From: Multifurca ochricompacta
Lineage: Eukaryota; Basidiomycota; Agaricomycetes; Russulales; Russulaceae
DNA: 21,934 bases
Direction of reading: 5' to 3'
Assembly (NCBI GenBank): GCA_022496185.1
Contig: WTXG01000448.1
Coordinates: forward strand, 1 to 21,934
Positions 8,316 through 18,564 of the stretch are shown piece after piece. The notes beneath the pieces were generated by a model. It saw nothing but the letters and a program-made list of their open reading frames with translations, was not told the origin of the DNA and ran no database searches. Numbering within the stretch: position 1 is the first letter of the stretch; the number at the start of each line of letters is the position of its first letter. A program made the translations under genes and the position numbers.

Positions 8316-11300
8316 GCTCAAACCCATCGGCCTGGGCACGAGCACTCCATGTTACCTCTGTGTATGCTAGTCGATTCAAATCATTGAAAATACCAGTCCA
8401 TTTTGAAACTACACAGAGGACGGCCGATCGAGATATTTTAGTGGACTCCGGAGCCACAGACAATTTTATTCACCCACGACTAATCAAAACAATGGGCCTG
8501 GGACGGCTGGCACTTCCCCAGGAAAAGAACATTTGGAACATTGATGGAACAGCCAACCGCGCTGGAAAAATCACTCATTACACAGATCTGAAGGTCCAGG
8601 TTGGAGAGACCATGAAGAACATTCGTTTCCTGATTACGGACCTGGGAGACGAAGATCTTATTTTGGGATATCCGTGGCTTGCCGCGTTTGAGCCCAAGAT
8701 CAACTGGGCTGACGCAACAATGGATAAAGAATCATATCCCACCATCATCACGTCGATAGGATATGACTATGCAGTCAGACATCCAATGATAAGAGCCACG
8801 AGCACGGGAAGGGAAGACCCAGGACGCTGTTACGCCACTAAAGCATCGGAACTAGCCCAAAAGGCAATACAAGGGCAGGTGGAAAAGACATACAGCGATA
8901 TAGTGCCAAATGCCTACCATCGGCATTGGAAGGTGTTTTCCGAGGAAGAATCCCAGCGTTTTCCACCTCCCAGACCGTGGGACCACGCCATAGACTTACT
9001 CCCTGATACGCCAACAGCAATCGATTGCAAAATCTATCCACTGTCCCAGTCTGAGCAGGTGGCATTGACGGAGTTCCTGGAAGAACATTTGGCAAAAGGA
9101 TATATTCGCCCATCCAAGTCGCAGTACGCTTCACCCTTCTTCTTCATCAAAAAGAAGGATGGCAAGCTACGACCAGTCCAGGATTATCGGCAGATTAACG
9201 CACACACCGTGAAAAACGCTTACCCCCTACCGCTCATCTCCGAACTTATTGACACCATGAGGGATAAGTCCCTCTTCTCAAAGATGGACGTGCGATGGGG
9301 TTATAACAACGTCAGGATCAAGGAAGGTGACCAGTGCAAAGCGGCATTCAAAACAAATCAAGGGTTGTTTGAGCCTAATGTTATGTTCTTTGGCCTCACG
9401 AACTCGCCGGCAATGTTCCAGGCCATGATGAATCACATCTTCCGTGATCTCATTCTCACAGGAGAAGTAGTGGTCTATATGGATGACATTCTAGTAGCCA
9501 CTGCAGATGATTTGGACCACCACCGACGCCGTGTACATCAGGTACTGGACATACTGCATGAACATGACCTCTACCTCAAACCTGCCAAATGCTCCTTTGA
9601 ACAGCGGAGCGTTGAGTATCTAGGGGTCATCTTGGAAGGAGGACGAGTGCGCATGGATCCCGTAAAAGTACAGGGAATCCGGGAGTGGCCCGTGCCGACC
9701 TGCGTCAAGGATGTCCGATCATTCATCGGATTCTGTAACTTTTACCAACGATTCGTCAAGGGATTTTCAGGCATAGCACGACCACTGAACAACCTACTGA
9801 AAAAGGACGTACCATGGCATTGGGATGCCGCACAGCAGCAGGCGTTTGAACAGATTAGGGACCTCGTCGGCTCAGAACCAGTACTTATCCAACCAGATCT
9901 GAGCCACCCCTTCGAACTAGAGGTGGACGCCTCACACTTTGCGAACGGGGCAGTATTATATCAGAGAGATGCCGCACAAGTGCTTCACCCAGTGGCGTAC
10001 TATTCCGAAACCTTCTCCCCTGCCAAAAGGAATTACGACATCTGGGATAGGGAGCTTCTAGCCATAGTCAAGGCGTTGCGACACTGGCGACCCTATTTGG
10101 CAGGCACCCCTCATAAGACCATCATTCACACTGATCATTCCAACCTCTTATACTGGAAGGAACCCCACAAGATCAGCCGGCGTGTAGCACGAGAAGTCTT
10201 GGAATTAGAAGAATATAACTTCACGCTGAAACACATTGCTGGGAGTCAGAATGCTAGAGCAGATGCATTGTCGCGCAGACCAGACATGCATACAGGGGAA
10301 GACGACAATAACGACATCACTGTCCTCCCAGAAGAGGTATTTGCCAAGATGGCCATTGTCAGTCTCCATGATATGGACCTTTGGGCACAAGTTTCCCAAA
10401 ATATGAACCAAGACCTGTGTCGTTCATGGGCTGATGCTCACAATTTGAAGGAAATCAGCGGTCTTTGGTGGAAGGATGGGGATCGACTCGTTGTCACCGG
10501 TGGTGACAACATTAAGAGGGGGGTGATCCATTTTCATCACGACCTTCCCTCCGCTGGCCATCCAGGCATTGCCAATACTTATGCCCTGGCCAAGAGAGAC
10601 TACTGGTGGCCCAATATGAAAAAAGACATTGAGAGCTACGTACGAGGATGCGCATCATGTCAAGCAAACAAGGTGAACACGCACCCAAAAGTCCCACCAA
10701 TGCTTCCCATCACTCCCAGTACATCGACTCCTTTCCAGACCATCGCCATGGACTTCATTGTCAAGCTGCCCAAATCACAAGGCTTCGACACTATCCTTAC
10801 AATCACAGACCATGATTGTTCCAAAGCGGCCCTCTTCATTCCCTGCAACGAAACTATCACAGCTGAAGGAGTGGCGAAACTATACCTGAACCACGTATAC
10901 CGTCATTACGGACTCCCTAAAAGGATCATCTCTGACCGAGACACCCGTTTTACATCAGCGTTTGCGAGAGCCTTATGCAAGACGCTGGACATCACGCAGA
11001 ATATCTCGACGGCATACCATCCACAGACAGATGGACAGTCTGAGCGGACAAACCAATGGTTGGAACAGTATCTCCGGTTTTGGTGCAACGGCAGGCAAGA
11101 TGATTGGGCAGAATGGCTGTCGACCGCAGAATTTGCTCACAATTCATGGCCCAATGGGACGACAAAATCCACCCCTTTCTCCCTTATCATGGGCTGGACT
11201 CCATGTACCACATGGACAGAGAAGCCCATCAATGTCCCGTCAGTAACCGAACGGATCGGCCAATGGGAAGAGCTGCGGAAATCAGCCAATGAGAATCTGA

Positions 11301-11629
11301 TCAAGGCGCAACAGCTCTTGGCAGCACAGCCAAGCACATTCACACCTTATCGGACCAATGACTGGGTGTGGCTCGAGGGTAGGAATATTCACACGTCACA
11401 CCCCTCGGCCAAATTAGCGCCCCGACGCCATGGACCCTTCCAAATCACAAGGAAGCTGTCAGACGTCTCTTACGAATTGCAGTTGCCGCCGAAATGGAAG
11501 ATCCACCCAGTCTTCCATGCCAAGCTTCTGACCCCTTACAAGGAAACCTCCATTCACGGAGAGAACTTCCCGAGACCCCCGCCTGACCTTATCGATGGCG
11601 AAGAAGAATGGGAAGTGGAACCGTTCTAG
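8306..11629 (+). CDS. pol: Pol polyprotein: protease, reverse transcriptase, RNase H, integrase
   Basis: The frame is open from 7943, but homology begins at the gag end. Domains in order: aspartic protease with LVDSGATDNF (catalytic triplet 8444-8452); RT with LRPVQDYRQIN and YMDD at 9476-9487; RNase H with EVDAS (Asp at 9926); and zinc-binding HHCC of the integrase ending CASCQANK (about 10650-10672). The catalytic core has Asp 10751, Asp 10934 and Glu 11042, with D-X60-D-X35-E spacing. A GPF/Y module (RHGPFQI, about 11427) follows. All catalytic residues are present. The frame stops at 11629 because of a one-base loss near 11621-11626; the chromodomain continues in the next frame. RT and integrase could be functional, whereas targeting by the chromodomain is probably lost in this copy. 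Confidence 0.93.
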   Translation, partial: FLLGSNPSAWARALHVTSVYASRFKSLKIPVHFETTQRTADRDILVDSGATDNFIHPRLIKTMGLGRLALPQEKNIWNIDGTANRAGKITHYTDLKVQVGETMKNIRFLITDLGDEDLILGYPWLAAFEPKINWADATMDKESYPTIITSIGYDYAVRHPMIRATSTGREDPGRCYATKASELAQKAIQGQVEKTYSDIVPNAYHRHWKVFSEEESQRFPPPRPWDHAIDLLPDTPTAIDCKIYPLSQSEQVALTEFLEEHLAKGYIRPSKSQYASPFFFIKKKDGKLRPVQDYRQINAHTVKNAYPLPLISELIDTMRDKSLFSKMDVRWGYNNVRIKEGDQCKAAFKTNQGLFEPNVMFFGLTNSPAMFQAMMNHIFRDLILTGEVVVYMDDILVATADDLDHHRRRVHQVLDILHEHDLYLKPAKCSFEQRSVEYLGVILEGGRVRMDPVKVQGIREWPVPTCVKDVRSFIGFCNFYQRFVKGFSGIARPLNNLLKKDVPWHWDAAQQQAFEQIRDLVGSEPVLIQPDLSHPFELEVDASHFANGAVLYQRDAAQVLHPVAYYSETFSPAKRNYDIWDRELLAIVKALRHWRPYLAGTPHKTIIHTDHSNLLYWKEPHKISRRVAREVLELEEYNFTLKHIAGSQNARADALSRRPDMHTGEDDNNDITVLPEEVFAKMAIVSLHDMDLWAQVSQNMNQDLCRSWADAHNLKEISGLWWKDGDRLVVTGGDNIKRGVIHFHHDLPSAGHPGIANTYALAKRDYWWPNMKKDIESYVRGCASCQANKVNTHPKVPPMLPITPSTSTPFQTIAMDFIVKLPKSQGFDTILTITDHDCSKAALFIPCNETITAEGVAKLYLNHVYRHYGLPKRIISDRDTRFTSAFARALCKTLDITQNISTAYHPQTDGQSERTNQWLEQYLRFWCNGRQDDWAEWLSTAEFAHNSWPNGTTKSTPFSLIMGWTPCTTWTEKPINVPSVTERIGQWEELRKSANENLIKAQQLLAAQPSTFTPYRTNDWVWLEGRNIHTSHPSAKLAPRRHGPFQITRKLSDVSYELQLPPKWKIHPVFHAKLLTPYKETSIHGENFPRPPPDLIDGEEEWEVEPF

Positions 11630-11790
11630 ACTCCAAGCGACAAGGCCGAGGGTGCAAGTTGTATTACCTGATCAAGTGGAAAGGTTTCCCAGACTCTGAC
11701 AACTCGTGGGAACCAGCCGGGGATATCTCCGCCCCGGACCTGATTGCGGAATTCCATTTACGACATCCCCAAGCGCCCAAGAACAGTTAA
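11608..11790 (+). pseudogene. Chromodomain of Pol, separated by a frameshift
   Basis: Pol ends with EEWEVEPF and a stop, while the +2-shifted frame from about 11624 continues VLDSKRQGRG, YYLIKWKGF and NSWEPAGDI, ending at TAA 11788. This is a chromodomain with its aromatic positions (Trp of the first frame, Tyr/Trp of KLYYLIKW and NSWEP). Adding one G in CCGTTC would join the two frames. Chromodomains of fungal chromoviruses direct integration to marked chromatin. Confidence 0.85.
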
Positions 11791-11857
11791 AAGGGGAACC
11801 AACCCAGACTTTTCCCCCAGAACAACGCTCACCAGCAACGTCCTAACCATATTTAAC

Positions 11858-13044
11858 ATGTCTTCCTCCTTCATCGCTGCCTCCGCCGCTATTGACGCCT
11901 TCACTGCCACCACTGCGGTCGTGGAAGCCTTCCCTCTGCTCACCCTCCACGCGCCCCTCTTCTCCTATCGACTATGAAGCCGCAGAAGCCCGAGTCAAAA
12001 ACCAATCCCCGAACCCAAACGATGACTTCACCCATCGCGAAGACCCCCACCCCAATGACCTACTCAATGGAGAGATCGATGACGAAGCCCCAGAATTCCC
12101 GTTCATCCCCAACAACCCCAACTCTCAATGTACTTCCCCTTGGAGATCACCATGGCGACGGATCTACGGCCATCGCCAAATATATCTATTACACCAATGG
12201 CGGGATGGATGTGGTGGGGTGTATGAAGAAGGATGGGCCGGTTTACGGAGCTCCTGTCTATCTGGAGGAGAGGTATACAGGTCGACTCCACCACACGTTG
12301 ACTGACGAACAGTTGGGGCATCTTGCCGCGAAGACTGTCGCACCTTCGCGATCGATGAGGTGATGAACGACATGAGATTGCCGCGCTTGAAGGCGGAAGT
12401 CATGAGGCTGAGGAAGAGTATCACTTGAGGAGGACACTAAACCAACAGTATAAGGAGCACGCAAAGATGATGGCAAGGCTGACAAATGGATGTTCCAGTT
12501 GGAGTCGGAGATTGTAGATATCAGGAAGAGGTTGGAAGCGGGGGATGCGTACCAGACAATTGCTGAAAGGTACGCAGACACTTATGCCGACCCCTCCCCC
12601 CTCGAACCTTGGGTGCGGCCCCGACGCTGCTGCCGACTCGGCTGGAGATGCCACGCTTGCATGAAAACCCCGCGGGGAAACCTGCTGGCGATGTGATAGC
12701 AAGTATCACATAAGCTGGAACTGTCCCCTCAACCGCAAATGGTGTCACACTGCCAAGCAATCTCCACTGGAGCAGACACTGCATCTTCCGACGTGTAGGA
12801 GTCGCACGACCATCACCAACCCATCAGGCTGGTGTGGCAAGTGCCTTCGCCATAATGCTGGGCATAAAGAAATCGACTGCCCCATCTACGACTTATGCCG
12901 TGCATGTGGCCACGAGGTCCATATGGGTTTCTTCGTACCCACGCGTGTCCGCAAGAGTTGGAATCGTACAGCATGGATGACCGTAATGTAGCTGACGATT
13001 ACCTGGAGCTGGTACAGGATGATGACGGTACGAGTCGTTTCTAG
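11858..13044 (+). pseudogene. Third ORF of the LTR element with CCHC zinc knuckles, multiply frameshifted
   Basis: About 1.2 kb of coding-like sequence lies between pol and the polypurine tract on the same strand. A start is possible at ATG 11858 (MSSSFIAASAAIDAFTATT). The reading then changes frame several times: about 11960 (DYEAAEARVKNQSPNPNDDF), about 12117 (YIYYTNGGMDVVGCMKKDG) and about 12362 (a helical, charged stretch, EEEYHLRRTLNQQYKEH). Further on come ESEIVDIRKRLEAGDAYQTI at about 12504 and zinc knuckles at 12683-12724 (CWRCDSKYHISWNC, CX2CX4HX4C) and 12833-12880 (CGKCLRHNAGHKEIDC). A third CX2C begins at 12896, and an acidic C-terminus ends at TAG 13042. There is no membrane segment or signal peptide, so it is not an obvious env gene. 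A nucleic-acid-binding accessory protein is the best reading; the function is unknown. Confidence 0.65.
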
Positions 13045-13061
13045 CCGGGACTGCTAGAACC

Positions 13062-13075
13062 AGAAGAGGGGGTGA
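13062..13075 (+). other. Polypurine tract
   Basis: AGAAGAGGGGGTGA lies immediately before the 3' LTR TGTTACG. It is purine-only except one T, the expected primer for plus-strand synthesis. Confidence 0.85.
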
Positions 13076-13649
13076 TGTTACGAACCCCGTCTCTTCCCGT
13101 CTTTTCTTCCTACCCAACGACAACCCCTCTTGCCGCCACCTACATTACCAGATTACGTCTCCATCGTGGGATCCGTCACGTGCTTTACTTCCCTCCCCGT
13201 GATTGACTTTGTCTCTGTTTGTCTCGCTTTGTCTATGATTGACTCCTCTATCTCTTATCTCCTTATCGTACGACCGGACACTTACTTAGTTCCCTATCAG
13301 AAGCTAGGCTTTACGCCCTTCGCTTTCGTATATTTGGGCCCACATGACTCCGTTCTTATCTCATAGACGCCCATTGAATTACGTATATAAGTCCGCTGTA
13401 ACTACCTTGTAGACCTCAGACTCGACTTATTGAATACATCGGTGTTTGTCTTCTGGACTTCCCCTTTGAAACCTCTGACTCGATCGTCTCAGTGCTTTGG
13501 GCACTTTCGCTTAACATTGCCACTCGGGAACAGCCCCGTTGACTTTGACTCACCACTTACACTCCAAGAGGCCTTATTGGTCTCTTATCTGAACACACGA
13601 ACGAAGCTGTCGCACAAGTCGTGCAGAACGTCTCACACCAGACGTAACA
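13076..13649 (+). repeat. 3' LTR (574 bp)
   Basis: The LTR runs from TGTTACGAACCCCG to AGACGTAACA and is colinear with 6206-6784. It keeps TATATAA (13384-13390) and the 11-nt R start (13418-13428). The differences from the 5' LTR are mostly transitions and 1-4-bp indels. Confidence 0.93.
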
Positions 13650-15471
13650 CGGAGGCACAGCGTGAGGGTGTGAACGTGGTCGAAGAAGCCGGACACATCA
13701 AAGAGAACAATGCCACAGACAAGACCACGAGACCAGCATGTGGTGACGTCGTGGACCAGGGACATGGCTGAGTCCAGGCAGCAAGAGTGGGAGCGAGCAC
13801 CAAACTGGGCCGAGGACAAAGTGAGGTACCTGTCGATGTCAGAGGTCAGACGTCGAGCGACAGCCTTATCTAGTAGTTTGCCAAGGTCTCGGCAGTGAGA
13901 TGGGCCTGTGGGCCTTGGCGAGGGAGTAGTCGGGACGTGCCGGCTTAGGGAGAACGATGGTGAGCGCACGCTTCCATCGGGAGGGACGTGGGAGAGGGAA
14001 AGGGAAGCGTTGAAGAGGTCAGCAACGCGTGCGGAGAGGACGGGCCAGGCCCACTTCAGAATGCGCCAGGAGATGCGGGAAAAACCCGGGGCCGAGGAGG
14101 AAGATGTGGCAGTGAGGAGACTGGAGATCTCATCAACCGTGAAAGGGAGGAAAGGGCGGGGGGCCATGGGTGGAGGGTCGTCCGAGAACGTGTCAGGGAC
14201 AGTGGAGGTGGCAGAACCGAAAAATTGGTTGACAAAGATCGACTCAATCTCCGGTCGAGACCAGATGAGTGGGCCATCAGGACGGCGGACGGCAGGACTA
14301 GGGTGACATGGCGGCCGTGGCGCCATTTCGCGACTTCCCAGACACTAGAGTTCGCAATGGTGTCATCAGCCCAAGTACGCTTGGCGCGACGAATTTCCTT
14401 GTGGAGGGCGGCCTGGGCCAGGCGTTTGGCGTCAGGGTCATCCCGGGCGGAGCGGAGAGCATGGACAGCCTGGGTGCAGGCAGGCTTCCACCAACGGGAA
14501 CGTTTGGCGCGAGGCGTGGTTCTGACAGTGAGCCAGCGATCCCACGGCCGCCATCAGTACGTCAAGGATGCCATCAGCCTGTGTCTCCACGTCAAGAGGC
14601 GTGAGTAAGGGCCGGCGTGGGGGAAGGTCGGAGCGAAGATGGTCCAGGAAGCTCTTCAGAGTGTCGTCAGAGATGTTGGAGAGGTAAGTAGCCCGCTCAG
14701 CGGAGGGAGAAGCAGCTAGAAGCAAATGTCGCCAGGTCATGTGGAAGCCAGCATGGTCCGAAGTAATGCCAGCCGTCCAGTCCAACTCGGGCGGGCTAAG
14801 AGCAGCTGACACAGTGAGAGCAGGAGACATCCAGACCAAGTCCAGGACACTAGATCGAGAGGGGTCTGCGCCTTGCCTGGTGGGGACACCAGGGGGGGAG
14901 GCTAGCGTGAGGTCCTGATCGGCAACCCAGTCCAGGAAGGCGCCAGCATGAGCCGAAACCTGCCAGTCCGGAAGCGACCACTCAGGGTGATGTAGGTTGA
15001 AATCCCCCGCCAGGAGGTGGGGGGTACGCGGGTCCAGGTCTAGCCCTAAAAGAGTGGTGAGGGCAGAGGGGTCACGTACATCGTTGTAAAAGGAAAGGAT
15101 GCATAATGTGAGAGCATCACTTGGAGATCACCCATGAGGATGCATGGGTGGGCCACGAGATTGTGGCGGGTAGTGAACGTGGCCGTATAGAGAACGGTCG
15201 GGTCTGTGGGTTGGAAGCGTCGAACGTAAATGAGAGTCTTCGCGCGGCCGCCAGCAGGGACTGCAGGGTAGAATAACTGCCACGCCGGGTGGACAGGGCT
15301 ACCAAGGGTGTCAACACCGTCGGCAGCGACGTCAGAGCGAGCGACCCCGATGTTACCAAACCAGGGTTCCTGGATCAGTAAACGTGGTCAGTACGGTTTG
15401 GTGTTTAGCACAGCATGAATATTGTGGTTGCTGTGCTGCATGTTGATCATGAGGATTGAGGAATCAAACAT
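13650..15471 (-). pseudogene. LINE ORF2: EEP endonuclease and N-terminal part of reverse transcriptase
   Basis: A start is possible at ATG 15471 (MFDSSILMINMQHSNHN), overlapping the ORF1 stop by 8 nt. The apurinic-type endonuclease shows LIQEPWFG (about 15358-15378), LCILSFYND, AGDFNLHHPEWS (about 14980-15013), VLDLVW (about 14832-14850) and ITSDHAGF (about 14744-14767). Its main catalytic motifs are thus present. A linker (EIRRAKRTWADD, about 14360-14405) leads to the RT: DEISSLL, SSAPGFSRISWRILKWAW (about 14045-14120), CRDLGKLLDKAVARRL and FDVSGFFDHVH (palm motif A, about 13672-13704). The sequence then ends at the LTR; the YxDD motif and thumb are absent. Frame changes occur at about 15385, about 15110 and between 14326 and 14438. 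The protein would nick target DNA and prime reverse transcription; this copy cannot. Confidence 0.85.
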
Positions 15472-18400
15472 GGAAAGGGTCTTGGCTCTCCGAGGGAGCG
15501 GGATGGCCCATGGAGTCCTCCATGAACTGTTCGACGTGGGCAGTGAGTTCATTGCCATCCGGTACGTCGGGGATGCACATAATGATCTGTCGACCATTGC
15601 CATCACCACCAAGGAGGCAGTCGAGGAAGTAGAGGTCAACGTTGCGGACGCGGCGTTCGCGGCTACCGACAACAAGGCGGAGGTGTTGTAGGCCCAGCTC
15701 ACCCAGCATGATGCCATGAGCATCCAGCATCAGGGCGCGTTGGGCCGCGCGTGAGCCAGGGGCCCCGGCAGGGAAAACTGGGGGGGTGGGGGCATGGGCG
15801 GTGACCGAGGGCACTGTGGAGGAGGATGAAAGGGGAGCAGAAGATGTACTGGGGGCCACCTGCACCGGTGGCCGACGAACTTTGCTCGTGGTCATGCGGG
15901 CGCCAGGTGTGTGTACATGCGGGCGCTGTTCGACGATCGTGAAACCGCCATCTTGTAGAGCCGCACGCTGGGCCGTCGAGGGGCCCGGGGCGGGAGCAGC
16001 GGTAGAGGGGGCAAGGGCCTTGAGAAGAACCCACCGGGAGCGCGGGGGGGTGCGCGGGAGCCGTCGGCACCACGGGGTCCGCGAGAGGCGGAGGGGCGAA
16101 GGGTCCTCGTTTGGGGCATGCGGTAGAGCGGGCGTGGTGGCCGAACTTACCACAGAGGAGGCATTTGTACTTACAGTTGCAAACACCCGCGACTGCGTGT
16201 GCGCCCTGGCACTGTGCGGCGTGGTCTGCAAAAGAGTGAGGGCCCCCGCACTTGTAGCACTTAGGCTTCGAGGCGGGCTGCCGGCAGATCAGTTTGTTGT
16301 TCGCTCGGTTAGCTGACCTGTGCGGTGGCCGAGAAGGTGGCAGCGGCCACATTGGATGAGGGCGGGCGAGTCCCCGCAGGAGATGAGCTTGACCACGCGA
16401 CCGAACATATAGATCGGAGTGCGCAGGAGCTGGGCGACGTCGGCGGGAGAGAGGCCATGCGTGGCGAAGGAGACCGTCAACCGCGGAGACTGAATGCGAG
16501 ACGGGTCGACCTGCCAGCGGGGAGGCAACGGGAAGAGGGCCTTCGTGAAAGGGCCGTTACGGCGGAGCTCACTCCAGAGGACCGCGTTCGAGAAGACAAC
16601 ACCATCCCCAGCCGAGACGTAAACGTCACGGAGCTGGAACCAATTCCAGCCCCGGGTGGGGACGAGGGAGCCACCTGGGAACAATTTCACCAGGGCGGGT
16701 TCATAGAAGAGGAGCGACTGGAAGGGAGATCGCCAGCAAAAGAGAAGATAAAGTTTGCCTTGGCTATTGCCAAGACCCACTGACCATCGGCCCCCAGAAG
16801 GTGGGGGCAGAGTTGTTTATGCGTTGGAGGGCTTGTCGGGCGGTGAGGACCAGTTCGGGAACTGGGGCCATGCCACGATCCGGTGGTGCCAGCTGGGAGT
16901 GGTGGGAGGAGGACAGTGACGTCCGTCGTGTGTGCGACCGGTGGGGCACGCATAGTCGAGGTGGTCGCCGGGGCCCGCACACGAGGGTTGGGCTGGCCAG
17001 CGATGGTGCGGCCCTGGGCACGGGTGGCTGCCTGGGCGAAAGTGACAGCCTTGAGCTGTTGGGCCATGGTGGCCGGGGGTGACAACTCAGAAGGCATCGG
17101 CGGGCGTGGCACCCAGGACAGGACCCGTAGGGCCCGACGTCGAGGGGGCGGGAGGGGGCCAGCAGCTGGGGCAGCCACTGTAGCCGCAGGGCGGCGAGCG
17201 GGAGCTTGGGCGCGGGCTGGTGGGGCGGGGCCCGGCCCTGTTCCAGCCTGTCCAGACGATCGCGATTCGTGCAAGCACGGACTCGATGGACGAGCGGATC
17301 GGTTGGGGCAGGGGTGGGAGTTCGCGGGGTAGGGGCAGGGGCTGTGTGGTCAGCAGGTGGAGGCGGAGGAGAGGCAGGCAATGTATCGGGCGCAGCCATC
17401 TCATCATCCGCGTGGTCTGAAGCACCAAGGCCACGGATGGCGCGGTCGAACACAGGGGGTTGAGAGTGAACTGGCGGGTCGGATCGACCTCAGTGAGAGT
17501 TCCATGGCTCTCGGTTTGTGATTGTGACGTGGAGACGACCGAGGTCGATCGGCGTCGTCGGGTCGGGTCAGAGCGCGACGGGGCGCGGGACGGGTAGGGC
17601 GCTGCGCGGCTGGGAGGACGTGAGGGTGTGGGTGTGGCCGGGGAGGAGGGCCTGTGGGGGCCTTCTTTCGGCGGCGCGGGGTGCGGTCAGTGTCTCCCAT
17701 AGGGAGCGGTGGCGTGATGTGCATGGCGTCGATCTCAGCCATAGCAGCTCGTGGCGCTCATGCGCGTATTGAACGCGGAAGCGGCGACTTCTTGGGAGAC
17801 CTCAGCACGGGCCTGGGTCATGAGGTCAGCACGGGCCCCATCATAGATACAACCCGATCAGCCTCAGTTCGGCCATCGTGTTCTGTTTGAGGATGGCGAG
17901 GCACTCCTCGCGGACACGGGCGTGCGCGCCTTCCTCCTGGAGACGGTCCTGGACCTGTTGGCGTACGGCGTCGAGTGCATGGCGGCGTGCCTCGAGTTCG
18001 TCACTTCCGCATAGAGGGCGGGTTTTCACGGTCGGCAAAAAGATCCCGTTGAGCTGGGAAAGCATTGCCTGTATGTGGGAGAGGGGCATCTCAGGGATAG
18101 GAATCCCGAGGCCAGGGAGACTGAATCAGTAAAGTCCCCTTCCGAATAATCGAGAAGAGAACGTAAATTGGGGGAGCGCAGAGCGCCCTTGTTACAGCAG
18201 CGAGTAAGCCGCGGACTAGTCGGCCCCACGAGGGGGTTTCAAGCCCAACGGCGTAAACTTCATGTTCTCCCTGACGATGAATGCCAGCGTCGAGTAGGGA
18301 GGCAGTGACCATGGCAGCCTGACCAGCCATTTGGTCTTGGAAGGTAAAGGTGGCGTCGACGTCCATACGGAATCAGCAGCGTAGTAGTAAGGCCGTAGCC

Positions 18401-18564
18401 ATGTGCGACTCCGAGAATTGAGCCACATCGCGGTGTCTGGTTGCCCGGAGGGCGTGTCGAGCGACCTGGCAAGCGTCGTCGTCCACAGTGCCTGCTCGGC
18501 CGCAGGGCATCCATGGATCATAAAGCATGGGGCGAGCGTAGGCGTCAGCGACATCCGAGCTCAC
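15464..18564 (-). pseudogene. LINE ORF1: Gag-like RNA-binding protein with zinc knuckles
   Basis: Several minus-strand frames together form one decayed ORF1. An N-terminal portion (about 18564-18000) contains ARHALRATRHRDVAQFSESH and DVDATFTFQDQMAGQAAMV. A helical segment follows (ELEARRHALDAVRQQVQDRL, about 17940-18010), then a Pro/Arg-rich stretch (about 17740-17100) and the block PPATMAQQLKAVTFAQAATR (about 17030-17085). An RRM-like region follows (GSLVPTRGWNWFQLRD, about 16610-16670). Cys/His motifs are CGRCHLLGH (about 16320-16350), CYKCGGPHSFADHAAQC (about 16210-16262) and CLLCGKFGHHARSTAC (about 16112-16165). The reading ends at TGA 15464-15466. This order is typical of Tad1-clade ORF1 proteins of mushrooms. 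The start is uncertain; an ATG near 18728 or 18813 is also possible. Confidence 0.78.

Larger units (their letters stand above)
6206..13649 (+). mobile_element. Full-length Ty3/Gypsy LTR retrotransposon (chromovirus, Tf1-type self-priming)
   Basis: The element is 7,444 bp. Both LTRs begin TGTTACG and end CGTAACA, giving a 7-bp terminal inverted repeat. The order is 5' LTR, self-priming PBS, gag, pol (protease, RT, RNase H, integrase, chromodomain), an extra ORF, polypurine tract and 3' LTR. RT-RNaseH-integrase order is diagnostic of Ty3/Gypsy, and the C-terminal chromodomain places it with chromoviruses. By eye the LTRs differ at roughly 25-30 sites plus small indels (about 95% identity), so the insertion is not brand new. 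Defects are GTG in place of a gag ATG, a frameshift in the chromodomain and a broken third ORF. Left-flank GACGG and right-flank CGGAG do not form a 5-bp target-site duplication. Confidence 0.93.

Noticed and set aside
12683..12880. A CRISPR-like or host gene cluster signal from the repeated Cys/His motifs
   Set aside because: The repetition is at protein level (zinc knuckles) within a retroelement ORF; the DNA is not a repeat-spacer array.
11858..13044. Envelope gene, making the element an errantivirus-like retrovirus
   Set aside because: No signal peptide or transmembrane stretch in any of the frames; zinc knuckles and charged helices point to nucleic-acid binding.
6203..13652. CGG on both sides of the LTR element as a target-site duplication
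   Set aside because: Ty3/Gypsy elements usually give 4-5 bp; extending to 4 or 5 bp fails (GACGG versus CGGAG), so 3 bp is consistent with chance.
13908..14608. Long plus-strand open frames in the LINE region
   Set aside because: They are antisense to the RT and linker coding sequence; openness follows from high GC content.
15786..17463. Gly/Arg/Ala-rich plus-strand frames opposite LINE ORF1
   Set aside because: Antisense to zinc-knuckle and Pro-rich ORF1 sequence on the minus strand; no domain of their own.
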